A DNA stretch of 64,000 nucleotides from Limosilactobacillus sp. (GCF_022482365.1 NZ_JAKVPE010000001.1:2222176-2286175); one strand, 5' to 3'; shown: positions 32,391 to 39,041, counted from the stretch's first letter. The notes: a model not told the origin generated them from the sequence alone. Program-made: numbers and translations.

Positions 32391-33194
32391 ATGAGGCTGT
32401 TAATTAACGAACCACCGCTTCAGGTTCAACCAAGCCTGGCAGCAGCGCTTAAAAGCTTAGATGAGGCCGTTATTCTTCAGCAGCTTCATTATTGGCTTCA
32501 AAAATCCGCAAATATCAGAGACGGTCATCGGTGGGTCTACAACAGTATGGCTGATTGGATGAAGCAGTTCCCGTGGATCAACTCACGATCTACTATCACG
32601 AAATACTTTGATGATCTGGAGAAGAGGGGGCTGATTGTTACTGCCAATTACAACAAAGCTAAGTTTGATCGTACGAAATGGTATCGGATTGATTATGATG
32701 CGTTGTCGAAATTCGAGCAACGATTGTACAGAAACTGTACAACGAGTGACCAAGATTTGGACAATCCAAAGTCCAAGGACTGTACAACCAATACCAATAG
32801 ACTACCAGAGACTACATCAGAGACTACTACACATAGTGCATCGCCAAGCAATGCACCGTCTGTATCCCAGCTTCAAGACGAGTTTGAAGAACTCTGGAAA
32901 GAGTACCCAAACAAGAAGGGGAAGAAGGAAGCCTTTAACCACTATAAATCGTGGCGTAAGGCTTCTAAGAAACATACCAAAGAGTACATACTAGCTCACC
33001 TGGCTGCTTACAAGAAATACTGTGAGGAGAATGCTGATTGGTATCACCCGCAGAACGGGTCTACCTGGTTTAACGGGCGATTTGATGATGACTACACGAC
33101 TAACGACTCAACTACCAGTTCGTCTAACTTCGTGATCCAGGACGACGGCCACAATCCGCTAGATGGAGTCAATGAAGACGATCTGCCGTTCTAG
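32391..33194 (+). CDS. Replisome organizer / phage replication initiator (winged helix)
   Basis: 267 residues. Residues about 20-110 form a winged helix (SLDEAVILQQLHYWLQKSAN, WVYNSMADWMKQFPWINSRS, KRGLIVTANYNKAKFDRTKW), as in phage replication proteins that bind the origin. A linker rich in Ser/Thr follows, then a second helical domain (DEFEELWKEYPNKKGKKEAF) of the DnaD/replication type. The last residues, NEDDLPF, mimic the SSB acidic tip. It is directly upstream of the DnaC-like loader, as expected. The repeated sequence around 32740-32790 may hold the origin but no clear iterons are seen. Confidence 0.85.
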   Translation: MRLLINEPPLQVQPSLAAALKSLDEAVILQQLHYWLQKSANIRDGHRWVYNSMADWMKQFPWINSRSTITKYFDDLEKRGLIVTANYNKAKFDRTKWYRIDYDALSKFEQRLYRNCTTSDQDLDNPKSKDCTTNTNRLPETTSETTTHSASPSNAPSVSQLQDEFEELWKEYPNKKGKKEAFNHYKSWRKASKKHTKEYILAHLAAYKKYCEENADWYHPQNGSTWFNGRFDDDYTTNDSTTSSSNFVIQDDGHNPLDGVNEDDLPF

Positions 33195-33205
33195 GAGGTG
33201 AAATC

Positions 33206-34006
33206 ATGCCAACGATGAATTTAAACCGAATCCAAGAGATAGCCGCTAGGCAGATCTTAAAGATGGCTGGCAAAGATATGCGCGACCCTCGTGACTACAA
33301 CGAGATTAAGCGACGGGTAATTGTCAGGAACAATCGCATTCAGGCCGGTTGGGGAAAGCAACATGAGCTCTTCCAGAACAGCGAATATTTTCGTAGCAGT
33401 TTGTTCTCTGGTGGTCAACGAATTGATTTCACCTTTAAAGACTGGCAGCCATCTATGCAGTCGGCCAACGTCAATCTGGCTAGAGGCGTCGGGAATCAAT
33501 GCTATGTGCTGGCAAAGCAGATGATTAATCAGCCAATGAAGGTGTTGCTAAGCGGCCCTCCAGGGGTCGGAAAGACTTCGCTAGCAATGGCGATGCTTAA
33601 TTACCTGGCTAACGAAGGCTTCTCAGTAATGGTGGTATCAACGATGGAGCTATCTCATCTGCACGATGACCGCTTTGAAGCTAGCGACGTAAAGGAACGG
33701 CTCAAATATTTGGAAAAGATGATGAAGTCAGTTGATGTGCTGTTGCTTGATGACCTTGGCACAGAAGGAGGTATGAAAAAGAACCCTAAATCAGTCCGCC
33801 AGGACATGCAGGAGCTGCTGTTCAGAGTGGCGAATGCCCGGTTAGACCTTAACCGCAACGAGCCAATTCACTCAACAATTAGTACGACTAACCTCAGCAC
33901 TGACAAACTTGCTGGGATCTATAACGAAAAAATAATCAGTCGTCTAGTCCCACACAATCACAGCCAAATCGTGGAATTTGACGGGCTGAAGGATGTAAGA
34001 AAGTGA
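33206..34006 (+). CDS. DnaC-like helicase loader ATPase
   Basis: 266 residues. Walker A is GPPGVGKTS (residues 117-125) and Walker B VDVLLLDDLGTEG, followed by the sensor region STISTTNLS. It is the IstB/DnaC AAA+ type that loads the host DnaB/DnaC helicase at the phage origin. AGGAGGTGA precedes the ATG; 11 bp after the replisome organizer. Confidence 0.92.
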   Translation: MPTMNLNRIQEIAARQILKMAGKDMRDPRDYNEIKRRVIVRNNRIQAGWGKQHELFQNSEYFRSSLFSGGQRIDFTFKDWQPSMQSANVNLARGVGNQCYVLAKQMINQPMKVLLSGPPGVGKTSLAMAMLNYLANEGFSVMVVSTMELSHLHDDRFEASDVKERLKYLEKMMKSVDVLLLDDLGTEGGMKKNPKSVRQDMQELLFRVANARLDLNRNEPIHSTISTTNLSTDKLAGIYNEKIISRLVPHNHSQIVEFDGLKDVRK

Positions 34007-34014
34007 GGAAGAAC

Positions 34015-34335
34015 ATGACTACAGAAGTTGTAAAGATTAGTGACCATATCCGTGAGCAATGGCTAGCGGAGCGGATCCATGAAGAGACGGGCTTACTGAC
34101 TAAAGTAAGCGATATGTATGGTGTGATCGTATATGCCAACCGTGACAATCTGAACGCTGACCTATGCGGAGACGTGGAACAACGCTGGTTCCTGTCGATC
34201 AGTGCTAAGGACACTAGCATCGGCGATGTGATGACTGAGTATGCCCCAAACCTGGACGGTGGTCTGCCACAGGAAACCATCAACAAGGTGGCCGACATTG
34301 CAGCAGACTTCATCTACGGAGGCAACCGTGATTAA
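34015..34335 (+). CDS. Hypothetical phage protein (106 aa)
   Basis: From ATG 34015 (GTGAGGAAG upstream; an in-frame GTG at 34003 is possible). Soluble, mixed alpha/beta, acidic. It overlaps the RusA gene by 8 bp. No family recognised. Confidence 0.65.
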   Translation: MTTEVVKISDHIREQWLAERIHEETGLLTKVSDMYGVIVYANRDNLNADLCGDVEQRWFLSISAKDTSIGDVMTEYAPNLDGGLPQETINKVADIAADFIYGGNRD

Positions 34336-34759
34336 GTTGACGTTTGACATCGCCCCAGTGGCTCAGGCACGGCCGAGAGCGACACGGTTCGGCAAAGGTA
34401 TAAGATTGTATGACCCGAAGCCAGTACGCACCTACAAGGACCAACTATGGCTTGCTGCTCGTACTGCATACGAGGGTGATCCGCTGGAAGGACCGTTGAA
34501 AGTAACGGCCAGGTTCTATCGGCCAATCCAAACGAGCGAGTCGAAAAAAAGGCACCGCCTGAAAGCCACAGGAGCCATTAGACCGACGAAGAAGCCTGAC
34601 TTGGACAACTATATCAAATCCACCTTAGACGGCTTAAACGGCGTCCTGTGGGGCGATGATAATCAGATCGTGGAACTGAATACGAAGAAGTACTACTCAG
34701 ACAAACCGAGAGTAGAGATTGAAGTGGAGGAACTGAAATTAAAATTAACGAAGCAGTGA
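34328..34759 (+). CDS. rusA: RusA-type Holliday junction resolvase
   Basis: 143 residues from GTG 34328, preceded by GGAGG and overlapping the previous stop; the longer upstream frame is out-of-gene. RusA features: an early basic segment (PVAQARPRATRFGKGIRLYD), and the acidic metal site KKPDLDNYIKSTLDGLNG followed by WGDDNQIVEL. It resolves recombination intermediates before packaging. Confidence 0.9.
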   Translation: MIKLTFDIAPVAQARPRATRFGKGIRLYDPKPVRTYKDQLWLAARTAYEGDPLEGPLKVTARFYRPIQTSESKKRHRLKATGAIRPTKKPDLDNYIKSTLDGLNGVLWGDDNQIVELNTKKYYSDKPRVEIEVEELKLKLTKQ

Positions 34760-34794
34760 AGCATTGAAAATTATTAATGAAGGGTTGGTTGGAT

Positions 34795-35532
34795 ATGGAT
34801 TCTAAGAAAGAAAATTATTTCGTTTGGTTAGTTAATCAGTTAAAGGGTTGGCCAGTGCAGAATTACTGTCTATGGTTTTTCGCGTTTGGTTTTCAATTGT
34901 GCCTGCTAATTGGCGCTAAGGTAACCAGCGTGACAATGATTACATTTATTGGAACACTGCTCGGAACATTATGTGTACTGGCAATTAACGCTACGAAAGC
35001 TATTAACGGTTGGCTAGGCTTAATCAGTGCAGCATGCTTCATTTATGCCGGCTGGTCAGCAAAGAATTATTTGAGTATTTTTGAACAGTTAGCCTATGTG
35101 GCCACGCTTGATATTCCGGTAATTTTTGCCATTCGTTCATGGAACAATGATACAAAGAACCACTTACGAAAATTCGGTGGCAAGCAATGGTTAATCGCGA
35201 TTGCTGGAACGTTACTCGTTTACTTAGTTTCGGGTTACTTAATTGGTCGGTTTACCAATGACCCACGGCCATGGATTGATGCGATTAGTTTTGCTATCAG
35301 TTTAACGGCCGGTGTAATGTGCTTCTTCCGTTACAACAACCAATACTACTGGTGGTTAGCTTCCGGTATTTTCCAATTGATTTTATGGGCGGTCACTTTC
35401 GCACAAGGTGATGCCACACTCGCAATGGCGGTTAATTCACTGATTTATGTGACTAACGATGTTTTAGCCTTCACAGTTTCGCCTTGGTTTAACCGTGGAC
35501 GTAAGCACGATGGATTGGAGGAAATTAAATAA
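34795..35532 (+). CDS. pnuC: PnuC-family nicotinamide riboside/vitamin transporter
   Basis: 245 residues from ATG 34795 (AAGGG at 10 bp); an in-frame ATG at 34777 lacks a ribosome binding site. Seven or so hydrophobic segments and Trp/Tyr/Asn-rich ends (NQLKGWPVQNYCLWFFAFGF, FFRYNNQYYWWLASGIFQ) match PnuC, a SWEET-like fold transporter that takes up nicotinamide riboside for NAD synthesis by facilitated diffusion coupled to phosphorylation. No NadR kinase gene is in the window. It is embedded in the phage early/middle operon, overlapping the next gene by 1 bp, so it is a metabolic cargo gene. Confidence 0.82.
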   Translation: MDSKKENYFVWLVNQLKGWPVQNYCLWFFAFGFQLCLLIGAKVTSVTMITFIGTLLGTLCVLAINATKAINGWLGLISAACFIYAGWSAKNYLSIFEQLAYVATLDIPVIFAIRSWNNDTKNHLRKFGGKQWLIAIAGTLLVYLVSGYLIGRFTNDPRPWIDAISFAISLTAGVMCFFRYNNQYYWWLASGIFQLILWAVTFAQGDATLAMAVNSLIYVTNDVLAFTVSPWFNRGRKHDGLEEIK

Positions 35533-35744
35533 TGGATTCAATGCCGGTCGAAACCAGTGTATCAGTTGAGCTAGGAATGCCTCCAAGTGTGTGGCGGCGG
35601 GTGCGGGCAACACTGCTTGGCTATGCACTACCTTCAGGTATTAAACGGACTCGTAAGCGGCAAATCCGGCGAGCACAGTTTATGGATCATGCAGGCTATG
35701 CCTGGTCACAATGGTGGAAAAGAAAACCTAAGGAATTTGTATAG
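35532..35744 (+). CDS. Small basic phage protein (70 aa)
   Basis: ATG overlaps the pnuC stop (TAATG). Strongly basic middle (GIKRTRKRQIRRAQF). No family recognised. Confidence 0.6.
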   Translation: MDSMPVETSVSVELGMPPSVWRRVRATLLGYALPSGIKRTRKRQIRRAQFMDHAGYAWSQWWKRKPKEFV

Positions 35745-35755
35745 GAGAATGAATA

Positions 35756-35977
35756 ATGAAAAAAAGAATATCGCAAGAGAACTGCCCGTACTGCCACGGC
35801 CAGAAGGACTTGATCAATACGGTGCATTATGACAAACCGTATGGGATAGGCGAACAATTAGGGCAAGCTGTTCACATTGAAGGAAACATGCTGGTCGTTG
35901 AAGAGGACACCTGCGAGACGAAGAAAATTGGCTACTGTCCGATGTGTGGCCGGGATCTACGAGGTGAAAGGCGATGA
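35756..35977 (+). CDS. Small zinc-ribbon phage protein (73 aa)
   Basis: Two Cys pairs, CPYCHG near the start and CPMCGRDL near the end, form a likely zinc ribbon. Probably nucleic-acid or protein binding. It lies in the operon just before the late activator. Confidence 0.7.
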   Translation: MKKRISQENCPYCHGQKDLINTVHYDKPYGIGEQLGQAVHIEGNMLVVEEDTCETKKIGYCPMCGRDLRGERR

Positions 35978-35984
35978 AAGGATC

Positions 35985-36194
35985 ATGACCTGGCAAGAAG
36001 CTGCGGAAGTGGAACGTGATCACAAGCTGATCCAGGACGAGCTAGGAGATAGGTACTGGATCGTTGGGCACCATAGAAGGTGTTCTGCAGACAACCCGGT
36101 TTTCTTCTACATCAAGAAGAAGGTGCTCGGCGTTCCACGTGAGCCGATTGAAGCTGATCCAACGACGGTATTGTGCATGGAAGTGGTTGAGTGA
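35985..36194 (+). CDS. Hypothetical phage protein (69 aa)
   Basis: From ATG 35985 with AAAGGAT upstream. Starts MTWQEAAEVERDHKLIQDEL; soluble. No family recognised. A CGTTCCA/TGGAACG hairpin (36228-36245) follows its stop. Confidence 0.55.
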   Translation: MTWQEAAEVERDHKLIQDELGDRYWIVGHHRRCSADNPVFFYIKKKVLGVPREPIEADPTTVLCMEVVE

Positions 36195-36297
36195 AGTCAA
36201 AGAAGAAACACAGTGTAATAAAAAGACGTTCCATCGCTGGAACGCCCCTTCGATATAAATAAAACCAAATTCATTATACCACAAGGGGTGTAGCGTC

Positions 36298-36726
36298 GTG
36301 ATTGATGACATTTTCGGGAAATACGACAAGAAAAAAAGCATTGAGGCCGCACGAAAGTGGCTGTCTCAGTACTGGGACTGGAGAGATGAAGCAAGGCTGA
36401 AAAAACCAACGATTGGGTCACCGAGCATGGACGGTCTGCCCACGGGGTCACTATACGATGCCGATTATAAGATTGTCGACTATGTGAACGCTGAACGGGA
36501 GTGGAAGGTCAGAGAAGAGGTCCTAGATTACATTGCCTCCAAGGGCGACGCGCATGTGACCTACAAGCAGATTCTGGATGACCGATTTGTTCATCATCAC
36601 TGGTCAGTAACGGCCGTCAGAATGAAACTGGGGCTGTCTGAGCGGACGTTCTATGACTACCAGAATGAAGCGCTTTGGGAAGCAGCGAAGATCATTCCAG
36701 ATGATCATGTTCGAGTAAGTAAATGA
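36298..36726 (+). CDS. ArpU-family late transcription activator
   Basis: 142 residues from GTG 36298 (AAGGGGTG upstream). A C-terminal sigma-region-4-like helix-turn-helix (HHHWSVTAVRMKLGLSERTF, YDYQNEALWEAA) typifies ArpU/RinA-like regulators, which in Gram-positive phages switch on packaging and structural genes. The N-terminal half (YDKKKSIEAARKWLSQYWDW) is also typical. It is the last gene before the 11-bp phased repeats and the structured RNA region, so those repeats are its best candidate binding site. Confidence 0.85.
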   Translation: MIDDIFGKYDKKKSIEAARKWLSQYWDWRDEARLKKPTIGSPSMDGLPTGSLYDADYKIVDYVNAEREWKVREEVLDYIASKGDAHVTYKQILDDRFVHHHWSVTAVRMKLGLSERTFYDYQNEALWEAAKIIPDDHVRVSK

Positions 36727-36728
36727 AG

Positions 36729-36794
36729 TCTGCAGTTTTTCTGCAGTAAATCTGCAGGAATTCTGCAGTAAACCTGCAGGAAAAGCAGGGTAAA
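36729..36794. repeat. Six tandem 11-bp repeats, five with CTGCAG, abutting a -10 box
   Basis: CTGCAG starts at 36730, 36741, 36752, 36763 and 36774, exactly 11 bp apart; a sixth degenerate unit (AGCAGGGTAAA) ends at 36794. The unit is about YCTGCAGKAAW. One repeat per helical turn puts every palindrome on the same face of DNA. The array starts 3 bp after the ArpU-type gene and ends 6 bp before TATATT, occupying the place of a -35 and upstream activator sites. Confidence 0.9.
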
Positions 36795-36800
36795 CGGGAT

Positions 36801-36806
36801 TATATT
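36801..36806 (+). promoter_or_regulatory. Putative activator-dependent late promoter -10
   Basis: TATATT at 36801-36806 with no -35 hexamer; the phased repeats lie directly upstream. Transcription would start near 36813 and enter the structured non-coding region. Confidence 0.45.
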
Positions 36807-37271
36807 GGTATCGTCGAAAGATTATCAATTGCGACATACCCGAAAACGTGACCAGAGCAAGTCCTTAAACTACTTACTCCCAAAATAAACTAACAGCGCT
36901 AGACGTCTGACGTATATTCACAGCAACTCAGGTCTAGCGCAAGCGGCGGGGAGCCGGTAACCAAGCCGACGAACGTGGTGGCAGATGACCATACCCCCGC
37001 ATTGAGACTATCGATGGGACATTCTTGATGAATCCGATGTAAGAATTCGACCTCCTTTCAAGAGATTTCAAACAACGTAAATATGATGAGCGTCAACCAT
37101 AACAATACCTCAACGTGCCGCTCATGATAGTCTCAGGCACAGCCGTGCTAAGGCAGAAGAATCCGTGATCTCATTCAACGGCTAGAGGATCACACTATCA
37201 GGACACCAGTACTGCCCAAGGAGATGGCGGAAAACATCGACCGTAAGCAGAGACGAGGATCCTGATTATAT

Positions 37272-37360
37272 GCTGACGTAGCCCTAGGCCCTGTGGTAGG
37301 GCACCCAAGTTTTACAACAGCATGTGTCTTGGGAAGGCGGTTCGATTCCGTCCGTCAGCA
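37272..37360 (+). other. tRNA-like fold A within the structured RNA
   Basis: 7-bp acceptor-like stem GCTGACG/CGTCAGC followed by A; D-like arm GCCC...GGGC; anticodon-like stem CCCAAG/CTTGGG with an 18-nt loop instead of 7; 2-nt variable region; T-arm GGCGG TTCGATT CCGTC. It cannot decode as a normal tRNA in this fold. Confidence 0.6.
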
Positions 37361-37450
37361 TTAGCAAGGCTAGAATAAAGATCCACCTTTGAGAGAAAGA
37401 GCGGTAGATACTCTACGGAGCCTGCCGCGGGGTGGGCGCCTTGCAATTAT

Positions 37451-37522
37451 TGCGGAGTGGCCAAGTTGGCAAGGCAGCGGCTTTTGGCGCCGTGACCACT
37501 GGTTCGAGTCCAGTCCCCGCAA
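37451..37522 (+). tRNA. tRNA-Gln (TTG) embedded in the structured RNA
   Basis: 72 nt. Acceptor TGCGGAG/CCCCGCA (one A-C mismatch), D-arm GCC/GGC with AAGTTGGCAA loop, anticodon stem GCGGC/GCCGT with 7-nt loop TTTTGGC (anticodon TTG), T-arm ACTGG TTCGAGT CCAGT, discriminator A. CCA is not encoded. The G37 is unusual for tRNA-Gln, so identity is less certain than the fold. Confidence 0.75.
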
Positions 37523-37556
37523 TTAGCTTGCAAATCTTCACGGACCTCGCAAGCAC

Positions 37557-37630
37557 GCTAATGGTCCTCGGTAGGGCACGGTTTTATCTACCTTCCGCGC
37601 ACAGCTCAGGTTCGACTCCTGGCCCTTAGC
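37557..37630 (+). other. tRNA-like fold B within the structured RNA
   Basis: Acceptor-like GCTAATG/CCTTAGC (one mismatch), very short D-like arm, anticodon-like stem GCACGG/CCGCGC with a 13-nt loop, T-arm TCAGG TTCGACT CCTGG. More degenerate than folds A and C. Confidence 0.45.
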
Positions 37631-37633
37631 TTT

Positions 37634-37717
37634 TGGGTAGTAGATCAACGGCAGATCCGATAGCGTGTACACGTCAAACAGAGAGCTATCATGACGGTCC
37701 GACTCCGTCCTACCCAC
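37634..37717 (+). other. tRNA-like fold C within the structured RNA
   Basis: Perfect acceptor-like stem TGGGTAG/CTACCCA, TA at positions 8-9, D-arm GATC AACGGCA GATC, anticodon-like stem GATAGC/GCTATC with a 20-nt loop, 2-nt variable region, perfect T-arm GACGG TCCGACT CCGTC. Same architecture as fold A. Confidence 0.6.
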
Positions 37718-37857
37718 TTCAAGGCGTCGCCTACTTTACAAACGTTAATGGAAAGGAAGGTGTAGAAAGCCTACTCTCGAGTTAACACTTTCGCCTTGAA
37801 CGAGCAGCTCGTGTCATTTCAATAGTGGTTCAAAATTACGACTGCTCATATCAATCC

Positions 37858-37884
37858 GCGTCTAGCTTCGGCTGGACGCTTTTT
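37858..37884 (+). terminator. Strong terminator ending the structured RNA region
   Basis: GCGTCTAGC and GCTGGACGC pair (one G-U) around the stable TTCG tetraloop, followed by TTTTT. Confidence 0.92.
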
Positions 37885-37936
37885 AGATAGCTCGTTAGAT
37901 AGCTGAATATAGCTGTAGATAGTAGGAGGAACGCAT

Positions 37937-38122
37937 ATGACTTGTAAAAGAATCTTGTTAAAGCAATATAGACAGAAGCCAGGACATTTTTGGTGTGTGC
38001 ATCCTGAGCCACAATGGTTAAAGATTCGTAGATATGACAAATGCAAGCGACACGTGCCAACAGGGCTTCTGGATTACAAGCCTTCAGCGTTTAGTGGAGG
38101 AATGCTAAATGTTTCAGACTAA
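37937..38122 (+). CDS. Small basic phage protein (61 aa)
   Basis: TAGGAGG precedes ATG 37937. Product starts MTCKRILLKQYRQKPGHFWC and is Lys/Arg/Cys rich. It lies after the terminator of the structured RNA, so it needs readthrough or its own promoter. No family recognised. Confidence 0.5.
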   Translation: MTCKRILLKQYRQKPGHFWCVHPEPQWLKIRRYDKCKRHVPTGLLDYKPSAFSGGMLNVSD

Positions 38123-38246
38123 GCGTTTTGGCCTCGTTGCCAGCAAGCAAGAGTACCTCATGCTATGCCGGGCCGAGCGAACGTTAAAGCATAAGAAAAA
38201 GCCGTCAAATCAACGATTGACGGCTTTTAAGATACGTAAAAAATAA
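38109..38246 (+). CDS. Possible small phage ORF (45 aa)
   Basis: ATG 38109 follows TGGAGG and overlaps the previous frame by 14 bp; product starts MFQTKRFGLVASKQEYLMLC. A perfect terminator hairpin lies inside its 3' part, which argues against it being a full gene. Confidence 0.3.
   Translation: MFQTKRFGLVASKQEYLMLCRAERTLKHKKKPSNQRLTAFKIRKK
38196..38229 (+). terminator. Terminator upstream of hicAB
   Basis: AAAAGCCGTCAA pairs with TTGACGGCTTTT (about 12 bp) around ATCAACGA. It insulates hicAB from upstream transcription. Confidence 0.8.
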
Positions 38247-38267
38247 CTAAAAACCTTTCTAAAACTA

Positions 38268-38296
38268 TTGATTATACACAACAAAGTGTGTATAAT
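38268..38296 (+). promoter_or_regulatory. hicAB promoter with 26-bp operator
   Basis: TTGATT (38268-38273), 17-bp spacer, TATAAT (38291-38296). ATTATACACA (38271-38280) and TGTGTATAAT (38287-38296) are a perfect 10-bp inverted repeat with 6-bp spacer covering -35 to -10, the expected HicB autoregulatory operator. Confidence 0.85.
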
Positions 38297-38329
38297 ATAA
38301 TTGAAGGTTGAGGAAAGGAGGTTAAAGAT

Positions 38330-38521
38330 ATGCCATGGAAACCCGCTAAGATGATTCGCTTCTTGAAGAAAAATGGATTCGTTGAGGTCCCAAAACAAGG
38401 CGGCCACAGGAGATTCTATAATCCAGACAATGGGCGACTAACTGAGGTGCCGATGCACAATAAGGAGCTTCGTCCAGGAACTGAACGAGCAATTCTAGAA
38501 GAAGCGGGATTAAAGAAGTAA
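38330..38521 (+). CDS. hicA: HicA toxin (mRNA interferase)
   Basis: 63 residues, the full YcfA/HicA fold: KMIRFLKKNGFVEVPKQGGH then RRFYNPDNGRLTEVPMHNKE. The catalytic His is His26 in GGHRRF. HicA cleaves mRNA on the ribosome until neutralised by HicB. AAAGGAGG precedes the ATG. Toxin-first order is typical of hicAB. Confidence 0.93.
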   Translation: MPWKPAKMIRFLKKNGFVEVPKQGGHRRFYNPDNGRLTEVPMHNKELRPGTERAILEEAGLKK

Positions 38522-38578
38522 CCTTCAAAAGCAAACGGACTGAACAAGCCCGCTTGTTTGGCATATCAAAAGAACGCT

Positions 38579-38968
38579 ATGAAACAAGAAATTTTAGCCT
38601 ATCCTGTAATTCTGACTGAATATAACGATGATGGTCATTATTATGTTGTAACCTCACCAAATATTAAAGGAATGGTAACCGATGGTGATACGATTGCCGA
38701 AGCACTATTCCATGCAGAAGATGCTATGGCTACCATGTTAGATGGCACTGACTATCCTGATGTTCAAGACCCAAAGTCATGGCAGCTTAAAGATAATCAA
38801 CAGGTGTCTTGGGTTACCGTTAATATGACCAAGTGGAAAAATAGGTATGGTAAAACTGTTCGTCGGAACATTAGCATTCCGGAAGGCCTTAATAATTGGG
38901 CCAAAGAAAACAAGATTAATGTGTCTCAAGTGACTACAAATGCGTTACGAGAAATGCAGGAAGCATAA
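38579..38968 (+). CDS. hicB: HicB antitoxin
   Basis: 129 residues from ATG 38579; an in-frame TTG at 38558 is an alternative. N-terminal partially degraded RNase H fold (YPVILTEYNDDGHYYVVTSP, FHAEDAMATML) and C-terminal ribbon-helix-helix/Arc-type DNA-binding part (RRNISIPEGLNNWAKENKIN). It binds HicA and the operator at 38271. The gap to hicA is 57 bp, long for a toxin-antitoxin pair. Confidence 0.9.
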   Translation: MKQEILAYPVILTEYNDDGHYYVVTSPNIKGMVTDGDTIAEALFHAEDAMATMLDGTDYPDVQDPKSWQLKDNQQVSWVTVNMTKWKNRYGKTVRRNISIPEGLNNWAKENKINVSQVTTNALREMQEA

Positions 38969-38983
38969 ACTAAATAATGATTA

Positions 38984-39008
38984 AGGCGGTAGTGATACCG
39001 TCTTTTAT
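38984..39008 (+). terminator. Terminator of hicAB
   Basis: GGCGGTA and TACCGTC (one wobble) around GTGA, followed by TTTTATTTT. Confidence 0.75.
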
Positions 39009-39041
39009 TTTGCACTCAGAAAGGCGGTGTGGTGAGATGCC

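Larger units (their letters stand above)
36813..37884 (+). ncRNA. Giant structured RNA candidate (GOLLD/ROOL-like)
   Basis: About 1.07 kb with no credible ORF. It is packed with perfect long-range or local stems: GCGCTAGAC/GTCTAGCGC (36896, 36932), TGAGACTATC/GATAGTCTCA (37003, 37126), ATGAGCG/CGCTCAT (37086, 37119), GCTGACG/CGTCAGC (37272, 37353), GCAAGGC/GCCTTGC (37364, 37438), TTCAAGGCG/CGCCTTGAA (37718, 37792). It contains one normal tRNA and three tRNA-like folds and ends in a strong terminator. GOLLD and ROOL are very large RNAs known from Lactobacillales prophages and often associated with tRNAs. Size, location and embedded tRNA favour GOLLD; I cannot run the covariance model. Nothing else was found in 36795-37936. 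Confidence 0.65.

Noticed and set aside
32740-32820. Phage replication origin inside the replisome organizer gene
   Set aside because: A few similar words (ACTGTACAAC-like) occur, but no regular iterons strong enough to call an origin.
36729-36794. Short regularly spaced repeats as a CRISPR array
   Set aside because: Units of 11 bp without spacers; far too short for CRISPR. No cas genes in the window.
37432-37629. 65-codon frame over the tRNA region
   Set aside because: Overlaps the tRNA-Gln and tRNA-like folds and lacks a ribosome binding site.
37846-38060. Minus-strand frames overlapping the structured RNA terminator
   Set aside because: They overlap the strong terminator and the better supported plus-strand gene at 37937.
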